Shown here piece by piece: positions 9,881 through 20,516 of a DNA stretch of 64,000 nucleotides (position 1 is the stretch's first letter; every line of letters starts with the position of its first letter). The notes beneath the pieces are model-generated. The model did not search any database. It saw nothing but the letters and a program-made list of their open reading frames with translations, and was not told the origin of the DNA. Position numbers and translations under genes: made by a program. The DNA comes from Zymoseptoria tritici IPO323. Lineage: Eukaryota > Ascomycota > Dothideomycetes > Mycosphaerellales > Mycosphaerellaceae. Where the stretch lies: the NCBI RefSeq assembly GCF_000219625.1, contig NC_018211.1:1178001-1242000 (forward strand). Reading direction: 5' to 3'.

Positions 9881-11464
9881 TGTCGGTGTTGTTTGGGTGG
9901 GGATGGAGGAAGCTCAAATGTGAGATCAGTGGAGATTTGGGGAAGACGCGAGGTTATTCACTTCGCGGGGCACGATTTTAGCGCGGAAACGTCGTGCAGA
10001 AAGAGGCTTTGCTTTGTCAATGTGAACATGAGACTCAACATTCCTCCCATCTCCACTGCAACAATGCAAGAACATCCCGCTAGCAGATTCAAGCTTGAGA
10101 TCATTCTTTTCGTCGCTTCTTATCTCAGACCGCGGCCAAGATGATGGCCTGAAATGCCTCGGAGCCTCCAGTTGACTCCGGATTGGCGCCCTCTCTTTTG
10201 ATTCCGCTCACCGACACCCTGTCGAAAGGGCGAAGCGGGAAGTCACCGTCTGAACCGCGGGCTTGCGGGCGCGCCAGATCTTACAAAAGCGATCTGTCAC
10301 TCGGATCTTGGACATTCCTTGCGCGACTCGGCGACATGCCAGGTTTCGACAAGTCACGCCCCTGCACGTTGTCTCTGATCATCATAATCACAGAGTTTCG
10401 AGTCTCCCAGCGGACTGTGAGCACAGAACAAGGTCAACCTGTACAGCCGTCAGATCGCCATGTTAGACTACCTGAATTCTTCGACCTTGTGGCAGTCTGA
10501 TGTGCACCCGCGAGTTACAATGAACAACATTACTGCGGACAACTCGCCCTCTGAGAGTCCAGCGCCATTTCAGCGAACTTCCGAAGACTTCGCTTGGGAG
10601 CTGTCGAGCCAGTCCAAGGCTAGCATTGTGGGCCGGCATGCGATTTTGCTCGGACGTCAAGTATCACACCATGCTGTTTTCGTGTCACTCAACGCCATCA
10701 CACGGTCTGCCTTCAATAATTAGCACCGCTCGCCCGTCGGGCGGTACAGTCACCTCACCAGTGCGATGTTGACCCACTGAAACCATGTCACTTTCAAGGT
10801 GCCCATGGTGTACGGCTCTAGAGCATGCCAAAAGGCTTGCAAGTGCTGAAAGGTCGTCCGGACGGCCCTCCGAACCTGGTAACTCCCTTGTTTTCACGAC
10901 GCACGGGCAAGATCAAACCCATGGCAACACCCTTGCAATAGCGACTGAGAGCGGTTGATCAGCACCGGCGCTGCTACTTGACTGTACCCAGCGGACCCTG
11001 GGTAAAGATTGATAACGAGCCTCGGAGGTGACATCCGAACAACAGATACATGGGTTTTCACGGCTTTCCGCCAGGGAACAGACAGCGATTTGGTATCTGG
11101 CGGTGCGAGATGTTCGTGTTCGCTCCTTGTCAAGCCCACAACTCCCTTTTCATCCCCGCCCATTCCTAGCTCATGCTGCGTTTCAGACTTCCCACGTGCA
11201 CCCATGCGCTCGTATTGCTTTCCAGGACTCCTGGTACAGCAACAAAGGTAGTCACTGGATGGTCGAGATTGCAACCTCCTGATACCCAAGGAGGTTAAGT
11301 CCCGTGGAGGATGAATTGAAAAGGTGAGCAGTCTGGCTTCTTGCGGTTCCTTCCCTCTCCCTCCTCAACTCCTCGACTGCTCGCCAAACACACGAGACTA
11401 TCAAAACCTTTCAGTGAATCGACTTCATCAAATCCACTCCAACATCTCCCACTCTCAACAATGA
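9881..11464. other. Intergenic, no confident gene
   Basis: This stretch of about 1.6 kb separates ORC6 from the secreted-peptide gene. Open frames such as 10460-10723 have no motif. A perfect 13-base palindrome (CGCCCGTCGGGCG) sits at 10731-10743. The last 150 bases before 11461 are pyrimidine-rich (CTTCATC, CTCCAACATCTCC), as expected for a fungal promoter and leader. Confidence 0.4.
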
Positions 11465-11812
11465 GTGAAGGTCTCTAACCTCGCTTTCGGTCTCTTCATG
11501 GCCACAGCGATCGCCACACCCGTTGCGGACCAAGACGCCGCTCTCGAAAAACGCTCCGGCCACGTCGTTCCACCATGCCATTGCGACGACGGATACAGCG
11601 AGCACTGCGACGGCGCTCTGAATTCCGCTTGCAAGGTGGAATGCAAGTCTGGTGGCACCAACCGGAACTTTTGGTATGGTCGCTGCGACGAGAAGTAAGT
11701 TCAACAAAGTGTGCTTGTTGGTCCTCACAGATCAGCTGACGAGCTTTGTCTACATAGTGGTGCATGCATCAACGCAAAGAGAGGAAAGCAGTGCCGCGCA
11801 GGTCCTCCTTAG
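11465..11812 (+). CDS. Secreted cysteine-rich peptide with a disrupted start codon
   Basis: Exons 11465-11694 and 11758-11812 join over a 63-base intron (donor GTAAGT, branch CTGAC, acceptor CATAG). They encode about 94 residues with every sign of a small secreted protein: a hydrophobic leader (LAFGLFMATAIA), a short pro-region, a Kex2-type LEKR site, then a mature part with eight cysteines (CHC, CDG, CKVEC, CINA and others) ending CRAGPP. The frame has no ATG. A TGA (11462-11464) directly precedes GTG-AAG, and the only ATG (11461) reads ATG-AGT-GAA and is out of frame. ATGAGTGAAG looks like ATGAAG with four extra bases. It could be a recent null allele, a non-AUG start, or use of an upstream exon. 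I do not recognise the family. Confidence 0.6.
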
Positions 11813-12735
11813 TGTGGCACTACACTCCGAGCTTTCTTCATCTCCCTGCCAAAGGTAAGTTCTTAATGATGACAAGCGATTTATGACGAGCCTAGATATA
11901 TGCTGACGAGTTTGATGAGGTGCCCACGCATCGACCAGAAGAGCGGATCGCCAAATCCCAGGCAGCATTTGCGGTCTCGTCCGCGAGCATTTGGAGAATT
12001 CTGAATCTGTTTGGAGTGAGAGCCTGGTGGACCAGCATCGCGTCAAGGTGGAAATAGGAATTGTTTGGGTTAAACACTGTTGGCGTCGGCAAGGCGCACT
12101 AATCCGGGTCGCGAGGTCAGAACTCGCCCCAATGCACTCGTACATTCCAATGTCTCCCGGCTTCATGGGAAAGCTCATCAACGGCAGATCTCTCATTCTG
12201 CATCCACTCATTGCGGCCGAGAGCGTATGAGGTCGGTGGGCGCTTGTGTTCGTTGTGAGAACAGCAGTCAGCCATGAAGTGACGCGTGTCTAGCTTGCCT
12301 TCCAGGTCGAAGGTCGATGGCAATAATCCTCCTCGACGACTGCAAGAGGTGTGTGGGACTGAGCAGGAACCGCGAGACGGACCATAATGACGAACGTTCA
12401 GAGGCAAAGATGGTACGAAGACACCCCAGGAGATGTCAACGAACCCACCAACAGCGCAAAAGCATCACTTTCAATTTGTGACGTGACATAAGGGGTATCT
12501 TCTATCTTCTCCTATCCTCAGCTTCTCTCATTCTGAGCGGAAGAGCCTCCGATCTGCAAAGCAGACATTCGCCTGACTTCAGTCGTGAGGTCGAGCGACT
12601 GCACGGCTTCCTATCTCTGCCCTTTGTCGCTGAACGTCGTAAGATCGTAAGTCCGAAAGCACATTTCTACCCTGAACGCCATATGTGCATCGCCTTGCCC
12701 TCCATCTCGCAACAGAACTTCTCAGCCTGAACATT
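11813..12735. other. Intergenic, no gene seen
   Basis: These 923 bases hold the convergent 3' flanks of the secreted-peptide gene and HSF1. The short open frames on both strands carry no motif. Confidence 0.45.
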
Positions 12736-14925
12736 CTACTCTGTCCTCTGCCTCTTATTACCCGAACTCGTCAACTCCGCCGCATTGCCGTCATCAGACT
12801 GAGCCTCCGCAGGCACCTGAGAGGGCGTATTCGACTTGCTACTAGCCAAACTCTCGACTCTCCCATTCTCCGTCCCAAAAGGATCCGCCCCAATTTGCGC
12901 ACTGTCAATACCCAGCCCATCACCTGTCGAGAACATGTCCGCGCCAGAGTCAGTCTGATTGATCTCACCAATGGTGGCGGCTTGGGTGTATAGCGGATCG
13001 TTCAGAAAGTCGTAATCATTGTTCGAGTCGAGATTGATCAATTCGTCGAAATTTGGATTGCCAAAGTCATTGCCTGTGGTAGTGAAGTCTGTGAATGGAT
13101 CATAGTTCTCGTCCACGCCGTAGGTCAGACCGCCGGGACCAGGTGAGAGGGAGGAGATGTGGGAGAGTTTGCGTTCAAGACCGTTGATGCTGCCTGCGAC
13201 GTGTTTCTGTGCGCGGTCGAGGAGTTCGATTTGTTCGTCGTTCTTGGCGACTTGTTCGAGACCGGCTGCTGCTGGAGACTTGCCAGAGGTGCTATTCGAA
13301 ACATCATTGAGCATCGTCAGCACATCATCGCGAGTCTGTTGAGCATTATTGCCGGCACCAAAGTGATGAGATGGTGTAAAATTGTATGCGTTCGGATCGT
13401 TGGAATTATTGGCGTTGATGTCGTCGAGGAAGCTGGTCAAATTGTCGTTGTCGTTGGACACAGTGACTGGAGTTGGCGCATCGGTCTTGATGGCTGGGCT
13501 GCCATTCTTTTGGCCGTTCTTCGAGATTTGAGGAGTGACACTTGTTGTGCTGTCTCGCTTTCTCGGAGATCCGCCTCCAGGTGGACTGGTTGATTGTCGG
13601 GCAGAGTTTGGTTGTGTTGACGAACTGCCAACACCGAGATTCGGCGAACCAGATGCGTTTGGTCCAGTCAGGAGTAGTTGAGGTTTCTTCCCGTATTGCT
13701 GGAAATCAGTGTTGCCGTCTATCGCTCCATCATTGAACTCCTCCACGACACTACCATGCTGCTGTTGATTGTTTTGGCCGTTGTTGCCGAACATCATGCC
13801 CTGGCCCTGATGGCCTTCAACGCTGCGATTGTAGAATGTCGCAAGAAAGGTGAGGATGGCGTTTATTGAGTTCTCGTGTCGGTCGTGAAGAGCCTGGAAT
13901 GCCGTCGCTTGTCGATAGAACTGTTCATTCTGCTCCTTGAGTTGAGCAATCATCCTCGAAATCAGTCCCTGCTGTTGCTGCAACTTCTTCAACTCTTGTC
14001 GCACAGAAGCCAGCTCGTTCCTTGGAAGTGCAACATCCTGTCCAGCCGCAGGACCCAGTTCTCCCGACGGTCGGCCATCCGGTGCGGGCGAAAATTGCCT
14101 CTCATCATCACTGTCATAACCCTCCCGCTTCCGCTTCGCGTTCGCCTTCCCAGTCGGCTTCTGAATGAGCCACAACAGATCCGGTCGATTCTTGCGAAAG
14201 TACGGATGTGAATACATGCTCGGAGGCTTCCTCCCTTGTTGTGCCTTTTCAGACTGGCGCAGCGATCCATCATGGATGTTAACCGTTTTGTGGAAGCCGT
14301 ACATGTTGAGCTGGCGCACGAATGACGCATAGTTGTTGTGCTTGAAGAGCTCCGGAATGAGCTTCCTTGCAAACTCGTCCTCGTCGAGCACGATGAAGGA
14401 CCGTCCGTCGTCAGACCATCGAATGAGGCTGGTGTGATTTTGATCGAGGAAACTGCTCAATTTTTGCACGAACGGTGGGATTGACTTCCTCTTCCCTTGT
14501 GCATCCTTCTTTGCCAGTGCAACCTTCATATTCAAAGTCTCCTCATCCTCCTCCTCATTCTGCCCAGTCGTCGGTGCCATTGCTCCACCATTCCATTGAT
14601 CTTGCCCGGGATGTGCTGCCAGCTGTGTGTTGCGTGACCGTCGGACAAGGTCTGTCGAGGGTGTTTGAATGACGTTTGTGTTGTATGTGGGATGTGGAGG
14701 AGTGGTCAGATCGGCGAAAATGTTTTCGTTGGTAAAGGCCGTTGGGTCGGTAAAGGACTGATCGGGTGTGAAGGTGGTGTTGAAGTCGCCGAAGCCGTTT
14801 GTGAAGTCTTGACCATATGTCAAAGATGCATCTTGAAAGGACGGCTGCGGAGGTTGCATTGCCTGCTGGGCCAATGGTGATGTGCCTGGCGCGGGACGCT
14901 TCCGGGTCGCTGCGGTTTGTTGCAT
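12736..14925 (-). CDS. HSF1: Heat shock transcription factor HSF1
   Basis: One exon encodes 729 residues. Hsf1 binds GAA/TTC heat shock elements as a trimer and drives chaperone gene expression. The DNA-binding domain (about residues 150-260) begins KSIPPFVQKLSSFLDQ and contains LIRWSDDGRSFIVLDE and the recognition helix NNYASFVRQLNMYGFHK. It ends with YFRKNRPDLLWLIQKP. A basic nuclear-localisation-like stretch (KANAKRKREG) follows, then a Gln-rich coiled coil (RQELKKLQQQQGLISRMIAQLKEQNEQF), which is the HR-A/B trimerisation region. The long C-terminus is Asn/Ser/Asp-rich and disordered (for example NNDYDFLNDPL), as expected for activation domains. The N-terminus is also low complexity. Length and layout fit filamentous ascomycete Hsf1. 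Confidence 0.93.
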   Translation of the reverse strand: MQQTAATRKRPAPGTSPLAQQAMQPPQPSFQDASLTYGQDFTNGFGDFNTTFTPDQSFTDPTAFTNENIFADLTTPPHPTYNTNVIQTPSTDLVRRSRNTQLAAHPGQDQWNGGAMAPTTGQNEEEDEETLNMKVALAKKDAQGKRKSIPPFVQKLSSFLDQNHTSLIRWSDDGRSFIVLDEDEFARKLIPELFKHNNYASFVRQLNMYGFHKTVNIHDGSLRQSEKAQQGRKPPSMYSHPYFRKNRPDLLWLIQKPTGKANAKRKREGYDSDDERQFSPAPDGRPSGELGPAAGQDVALPRNELASVRQELKKLQQQQGLISRMIAQLKEQNEQFYRQATAFQALHDRHENSINAILTFLATFYNRSVEGHQGQGMMFGNNGQNNQQQHGSVVEEFNDGAIDGNTDFQQYGKKPQLLLTGPNASGSPNLGVGSSSTQPNSARQSTSPPGGGSPRKRDSTTSVTPQISKNGQKNGSPAIKTDAPTPVTVSNDNDNLTSFLDDINANNSNDPNAYNFTPSHHFGAGNNAQQTRDDVLTMLNDVSNSTSGKSPAAAGLEQVAKNDEQIELLDRAQKHVAGSINGLERKLSHISSLSPGPGGLTYGVDENYDPFTDFTTTGNDFGNPNFDELINLDSNNDYDFLNDPLYTQAATIGEINQTDSGADMFSTGDGLGIDSAQIGADPFGTENGRVESLASSKSNTPSQVPAEAQSDDGNAAELTSSGNKRQRTE

Positions 14926-16112
14926 GGTGGTAGAGTCGGTGTGAGGAACGCAAACTGCAGCTTTCCGCTGGGTGAAAGTGGAGAATGTTTCGGAAGTGGT
15001 GGTGTAGAGCTTATCCTTCCACCTCGACGATTCTTTCGCGGAGTTGGCGCAAAAGTATCCCAGAAAGGATTGAACGAAGCGAATGGTGTCGAATAGAGAG
15101 TCGTGGAGCGCGTGGAGGTATTATGTACGGCGTGTTTTCCTGGCTATTGTTGTGTTCCTTCGCTAGGCTAGGCTGGAACTTGGCTGCACGTTCTACGCGC
15201 AGGGCATTGTGCAACTACAAAGGCACAATAAAATGTGTATGCGCGTTGACTCAGGCCCGATTGTTCCGCGCGAAAGGTCTCGTTTCGATTTGCGCGCAAT
15301 CAATCGTTCGAGGAAGGTGAAAGAAAGGCCTGTCTCGCGGTTGCTGGAGTCTCGGTGTGTCGCAAAATGACGAAAGAACTTGCGAAACAGTCGTTCGAGT
15401 CGTAGGAAGCCGTGGAGGAGGAGGAATTCGATGAAGGTGAACAGGTCGCGATAGAGTTGACAATCCGAGAAAGCGACCAGCGAAAAGACAGTTGTTGTAG
15501 CGGCGCCAGTCCGTGTATGTAGTAGCGGAACGACTCTGCTTTCGCATGCTGGGCTGTTGATCGAAACTGTGAGGTCAGCGATCCCAGCGGGACGAGCCGC
15601 TGAGGTACATTTTCCAGATTTGTGACTTCGCTCTCGATCACTGTGTGAAGAGCGACCAGGGTATGTGGAGAAGGTCAGCGGATAGCGTACGCAATATGAT
15701 CATATAGCCTAGGGCTATGACCTTGCTTCCTCGCTGCCGGTGCGATTGAGAGAACCGATTCGCTCGCTGGAGGCATGGTCAATGGGGCAGGTCCTGGAGA
15801 CCGGCCTCCTCGCAGTGCAACTGGAACCAGGCTCACCCGCTGGAGCTCGCGATTCTCGGCGAGACTGCATCACGTCTGACGCGACGAATACAATGAGAGC
15901 TGGGATCACGCCGTACATGTTGAACTCCTCTCACACCAAGTGTCATATCTTCACCTCGCTATCGTTGATCTGCTTTTGGCATATGCCAAGCCGAAACGCC
16001 TCCAAACTCATTCCGTCTATCACATGCAAAAAACACCGTCTCCTCCTCCTCGCCCTCTGTTACAAGCAAAAACATCCCTCCCCTCTCTCACAAGCAAAAT
16101 ATCTCCCCTCCC
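14926..16112. other. HSF1 upstream region and flank, no gene seen
   Basis: This is about 1.2 kb. The part next to 14925 is the HSF1 promoter and leader. A GAAtgtTTCgGAA arrangement at about 14983-14995 resembles a poorly spaced heat shock element, which would allow autoregulation but is weak. The rest holds only motif-free frames. Confidence 0.4.
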
Positions 16113-16588
16113 TCACTTCCCCGCAAACAAGCTCGTGAGAGCGGCCGCCGCGTCCTCCTCACTCTCCGTCAAAAACCTCACCTCCCCTCCCCCCGTCACG
16201 ATCCTCTTCTTCCTGTGCCACATGCCGGCGTTGTCCAGGTAGAGCTGCTCCAGCCCTTTCAGCAGCGTGGCCGCCGGAATCACGCGCGGCATCTTGACCG
16301 GCTCACCGATCACCGCATTCACCTCCTTTGGCTCGTGCTTCGCCGGCACGGCCGTCTTCTTCTCCTTCTTCAGCTGCTTCTTGGCCGGCTTGGCAGCGGC
16401 AGAGGCGGCAGGAGTGGTGGTGGTGAGGGCGGTGGCGGGAACGCTCACCGGCAGCTTCACGAGCTTTGTCGGGCGTGGCGGGGCGGGCGCGGTGCTGGCC
16501 TGTGATTTCTTCTGATAAGCAGCGCATGTGAGGGGAGAGGGAGTGGGCGTACCTTGCGCTTGTTGGTGCTGCTGCTGCTGGAGTTCAT
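16113..16588 (-). CDS. Small basic Lys/Ala-rich hypothetical protein
   Basis: Exons 16553-16588 and 16113-16511 join over a very short 41-base intron (donor GTACGC, acceptor ATCAG), giving 144 residues. The N-terminus starts MNSSSSSTNKRKKKSQ. A Pro/Thr/Ala-rich linker and a lysine-rich block (KPAKKQLKKEKK) follow. The last 70 residues look folded and mixed in composition (ATLLKGLEQLYLDNAGMWHRKK, then GGEVRFLTESEEDAAAALTSLFAGK). The basic N-terminus suggests a nuclear protein; that is inference. I do not recognise a family. The upstream side holds the TCAC-rich repeat tract. Confidence 0.55.
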
Positions 16589-17429
16589 GATCGTGGTCTA
16601 TATCAGTCGTTACAGCACGTGTTCATCGAAAAGCTCACATTTCACAAGACAGTGTTTCACGAGATTGCTGCTGCCGCGCCGCTGAAAAGCAAGAAGAAAT
16701 GCAACGAAATGAAAGCAAAAACTCACAGGTGATACTTACGCTGGTGCGTTCAGGTGATGGTGAGGTCGTGAAGGTGATGGTGGTGTCGGCTCGTGAAGGT
16801 GATGGTGAATTTGAAGGTGATGTCGAATTCTCGCTCGTGGTGATGGTGATTTCGCTCGTGAGGGTGAAAGTCTGGCTCGTGACAGTGATGATGATGTCGA
16901 ACGAGTGTTGTGAAAACTGTGGGCGTGTGATGGTGACTTCGAAGTGTGAGCGTGCGAATGTTGGTGGTGTTGGCGTGAGAAGAAATGATCGTGATGGTGC
17001 AAATTCAAAGAAGTGAAAGGACGACAAACGCTGCACAACAAGACCGGCAGAGTGAAAGGCGAGGAAACGTCTCGATTCACTCTCCTCAGACACCAAACGA
17101 GGATGAAGTTGTCATTTACAATCTTGATATCCGATAGTACACATTGAAGATAAAATTCATACAGAAACGCACATACCTGCTCCCTCAAGCCTCAGAGTCC
17201 CCATACACCCTCATTGCCGCTCATATAAACGGCAAGATCTTTTGCGCCTCTATGCTGTCTCCGTGATGTGCCCTTGAGCACCATCCGGATGCTGTACCGG
17301 TACTCTAGCGCGTCCACCGCACGATCAGCTAGACCGGCGCAGCTTTGCCTTGCTGATCTCGACATCTGGCCGGTCCTTAAAATTCAACTCCATAAGTTCC
17401 AGACTTCCAACTTGCTAATTACTGTCCAC
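16589..17429. other. Flank with low-complexity tract, no gene
   Basis: These 841 bases separate two minus-strand genes. They contain the degenerate GGTGATGGTGA-type tract described separately. An open frame across it on the minus strand is a product of the repeat's strand bias. Confidence 0.4.
16740..16990. repeat. Degenerate GGTGATGGTGA / CTCGTGA minisatellite-like tract
   Basis: Over about 250 bases the plus strand repeats variants of GTGAAGGTGATGGTG, interleaved with TCGCTCGTGA or GGCTCGTGA. At least eight GGTGA cores and five CTCGTGA cores are visible. Units are irregular in length. Strong purine/pyrimidine strand bias keeps several frames open. It lies upstream of the small basic protein gene. 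Confidence 0.7.
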
Positions 17430-18985
17430 TCAATTCTTCAAGCCATCCCGCATACTTTGCGAGCTCGCGCTGGTGGTGGTGGTAGTCATGGGCAGCGACG
17501 TCTTCGCATCCTTGTCCTTGCTCGACCAGACCTTTGCCAAAGCGTAGACGATTCCAGACACGAATCCAACGAAGATGGCAGACACACTGGCGAGAGTGAC
17601 AGGTGCGTCGAAGAACACCAGTCCACTGATAGCGATTGGGAGCTTGTTCAGAGCACCGACCATGGAGTATGTCGTCGATGAGGTGACACGCACACACCAT
17701 GCGCTGGTGTAGGAGATGAAGATGCTGCTAAGACCGGTGAAGATCATGGCGGCCACCATCCAGCCCTGGCGGTCCTGTGGGAAGTTGACGGCAAGGTTGG
17801 CAGCGGACCAGTCCTCGAGGCAGATGGAGCAGATGAGGAGGACTGGGATCGAGAGGAGGTTGTTGTAGTACATGGCTGGGAGTGTGTCAGCGAATCTATA
17901 CCATCTGTGGCACTCGGCGCATCAACTCACTGTCAAAGTCCTTGAAGTTGGTAAGCTTGATCCGTTTGCGCATGCCAAGCACGTAGCCAGCGGAGCAGAA
18001 GCAGTTCATGGCCATCCAGACGTATCCCTTGTTCAGCGTTGCGACCTTTTCCGCAGCCTCGCCGACCAAGGCATCTCCTCCGTACGATGCCAGAGCGTGG
18101 CTGATGTCCGCCCACGCAGCGATGATGCTGCTCGCAACCATGAGACCGAAGCTCAGCAATGCCATTCCAGAGACAGATCCTCCAAACCAGAGGACCTCAC
18201 CGTATGCGATCAAGATGATTGTCAAGTTCTTGAAGATGGTGTAGACGGGAATGCTGAGGAATTGCAGAGCCTGAAGCGAGGTGTAGATCATGCCAACGAG
18301 GAGGAGAGAGACTGGGAACCACTTTTTCGCCTCGTCGGTGTTGTAGTCTCGGTAGTTGATAACACCCATGGCCTTGCCGGTCGAAATGGCTATTATGCAC
18401 ACAATGGACTATTCAGGTCAGCATCCTGTTCTCTTCCAGGGTATGCAACATGCGCCTACCTGTACAGCCAAAAGGAAGAAGCTGAGATTCCATCCCGTAC
18501 CGTTGACACAGAATTTGTTCGACACTGTCATCAAGATACTGCTGCCGCAGTACGCAAAGATGGACAGCACCGGGCTGTTGAGGTTCACTGTTGGAGTGGA
18601 CATTCTGGGCGATGATGGCGCGGACTTGCGTGCGTCCTGGAAGTATTCGCGGGGCGGTGCGAGAGTTTCGCCAAATTCAGCAGCGAACTCGTCCTTCTCT
18701 TTCTGTTCGGGATTCGAAGACCACGAGGTCTGTGGTGAGGTCGCGTTGGAGGAGGGACGCGACAGGGGCGATGGCTTGTTCCACGTTCGACTGGGACCGA
18801 GCGTGTTGGAGACTCCTACAAAGGTCGTCGTGGTGGGCGAGTGGATGCGCGAGTCGCGGCGTCGAGGGCAGTGGTGGTGACGAGGGGAGTGCCGATGTCG
18901 AGTGATAGTGCAGGTTACCTGATATTCGAGGTGTGCTTATTAGGGGAGTGGAAGCCGAGATTAGACTACGGAGGTGAAGGGCCAC
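17430..18985 (-). CDS. VRG4: Golgi GDP-mannose transporter
   Basis: This antiporter brings GDP-mannose into the Golgi lumen for mannosylation. Four exons (18919-18985, 18460-18815, 17931-18408, 17430-17875) give 448 residues with all junctions in phase. The conserved parts are plain: [16 protein letters not shown] in helix 1, [17 protein letters not shown] across an intron, [18 protein letters not shown], the nucleotide-binding GALNKLP motif, and the tail [12 protein letters not shown], near identical to fungal Vrg4 tails. About ten membrane helices are seen. The N-terminal cytoplasmic part is long: the proposed first exon starts MALHLRS and uses a weak GTAACC donor. If that exon is wrong, translation may start at the Met at 18603 (MSTPTVNLN), giving the usual family length. 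Confidence 0.9.
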
Positions 18986-19295
18986 GGTGGTCCCGGTGAG
19001 TTGCAGCTTTTCGTTCGCAATGTGTCAACCCGGTCTACGCAAGTACCGTGAAAGGACTCGGATATGAGGCGTGCGTATCAGGAGTTGAACACGTCTTGAA
19101 CGAGAGACTATTGTATACAGAAGAACACTTCCGTCCTTTGCCGAACACGTCTCAGAACTTCCCGTTGTCGTTACCCCTGCTTCTGACCCTTGATCACCGT
19201 TCACTTTCGGAGCGGCTGTGGCGTCTTTCTTCAACCATTTCACGCGTTTCCATCTCACGTGCTTGTGAAGTGATTGACCACTCACGACTCACATC
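18986..19295. other. Divergent promoter region, GDP-mannose transporter / PLP1-like gene
   Basis: These 310 bases lie between two divergent start codons. I see no recognisable box. Confidence 0.45.
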
Positions 19296-19931
19296 ATGGC
19301 CGCCATCGATCCCAGAGTCGCCCAAGTACTGGACAGTCGACGGACAGAGCACGACTCAGATGATGAAGACGCGCTGATTGCAGAGCTCGAAGAGGACGAC
19401 GATGGAGCCTTTTCCGCCCTTCGAGAGAAACGCCTCGAACAACTCCACGCCGAAGTCTCCCGTGCCAAACTCATGAAGGAGACGCTCCACGGCACATACA
19501 TGGAGATCAAGGACGAAAGGCAACTCATGGACATTACCACCTCAACAAAGCTCTGCGTGGTACATTTCATGAAACCCGACTTCAACCGCTGCCGCATCAT
19601 GGATGAGAAATTAAAAGTCCTGGCCGAAAAGCATTTCGACACACGTTTTGTCAACATCAATGTCGAGAATGCGCCATTCCTGGTCGTCAAGCTGAATGTC
19701 AAAGTCTTGCCTTGTGTCCTCACCTTCAAGGACGGTGTCAGCTCGGACCGAATAATTGGATTCGAAGGCATTGGCTGGAAACCGGACTCTTTCACAACCA
19801 GCGAGCTGGAGGCTCGACTGCTGGCTAGTGGCGTCCTTTTGCGGCCGAAGATGACCGACGACGACGACCGGAGAGCTAGAGCGCGCAAGCAAGTCGAGGA
19901 TGTGGATGAGAACGACGACGACTGGGATTGA
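19296..19931 (+). CDS. PLP1: Phosducin-like thioredoxin-fold protein (PLP1/TXNDC9 type)
   Basis: One exon gives 211 residues. Members of this family are cofactors of the CCT chaperonin in folding of tubulin and actin. An acidic helical N-terminus (DDEDALIAELEEDDDGAF, then FSALREKRLEQL) precedes the thioredoxin-like domain at about residues 75-175. The domain includes MDITTSTKLCVVHFMKPDFNRCRIMD, FVNINVENAPFLVVKLNVKVLP and GFEGIG. The thioredoxin CxxC site is absent (DFNRCR), as is normal in PLP/TXNDC9. The tail is acidic (DVDENDDDWD). The start in CATCATGG is the first ATG. Confidence 0.88.
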   Translation: MAAIDPRVAQVLDSRRTEHDSDDEDALIAELEEDDDGAFSALREKRLEQLHAEVSRAKLMKETLHGTYMEIKDERQLMDITTSTKLCVVHFMKPDFNRCRIMDEKLKVLAEKHFDTRFVNINVENAPFLVVKLNVKVLPCVLTFKDGVSSDRIIGFEGIGWKPDSFTTSELEARLLASGVLLRPKMTDDDDRRARARKQVEDVDENDDDWD

Positions 19932-20516
19932 GCGTGACATGGCCCAGGTCTTCTATCTCGCGGCTCCGGAGTCAGATGCGGTGTCAGAGCGTACCCTGGT
20001 ACGGCCATTAGGTGATCGGATGCAAGACTTGCTCAGCTTCAACGAAGCTCAAAACCACATGCTGTGCCCGAAGGCGCAGGCTTGCGAACACGCATGCTGC
20101 ATCGAATACACCAAGGCAAGCGCGAGAAAGCGGATGTCCAGCCAGACTGTTCCGCAATGCCATGGCTCGGGATTTTCGATGTGGCAAGCCGAGCAAAGGC
20201 ACTTCCAGAGGATCAATAGCCCACACTGTCAATGGCAAAATGACGTACTCTGCATGTGGATGCCTGGGACATAGGAGGTAAAAGCTCGGAACCCGGAGTT
20301 GTGACGAGTTACATGTCCGTATCAAGTTTTAGCTACTGTTCCGTCAAGCTTTCAGCGGCTACCACGGATCCATATCTCTATGCCGCTGGGAGTCGAATAT
20401 TCACCAAGACTCTACCAATCCTGCTCGAAATTCCTCTCGAGTGTATCGCCTTCCGCCACAGCCAACCGTCCGCCCCCTGCCTGACCTCCCTTCGACCGCC
20501 ATCCTCGATCGACCCA
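19932..20516. other. Convergent 3' region, no gene seen
   Basis: These 585 bases lie between the PLP1-like stop and the stop of the convergent PPxY gene. The motif-free frames here are not supported. Confidence 0.45.

Noticed and set aside
10460..10723. 87-residue plus-strand frame between ORC6 and the secreted peptide gene
   Set aside because: No signal peptide, helix or motif, and no splice support.
14983..14995. GAAtgtTTCgGAA as a heat shock element controlling HSF1
   Set aside because: Spacing between the GAA/TTC units is 3 and 1 instead of 2 and 2; too weak to list as a site.
16635..17096. 153-residue minus-strand frame over the TCAC-rich tract
   Set aside because: Open only because of the repeat's strand bias; Thr/Ser repeats such as ITITTSENSTSPS give no family signature, and no splice or start evidence supports it.
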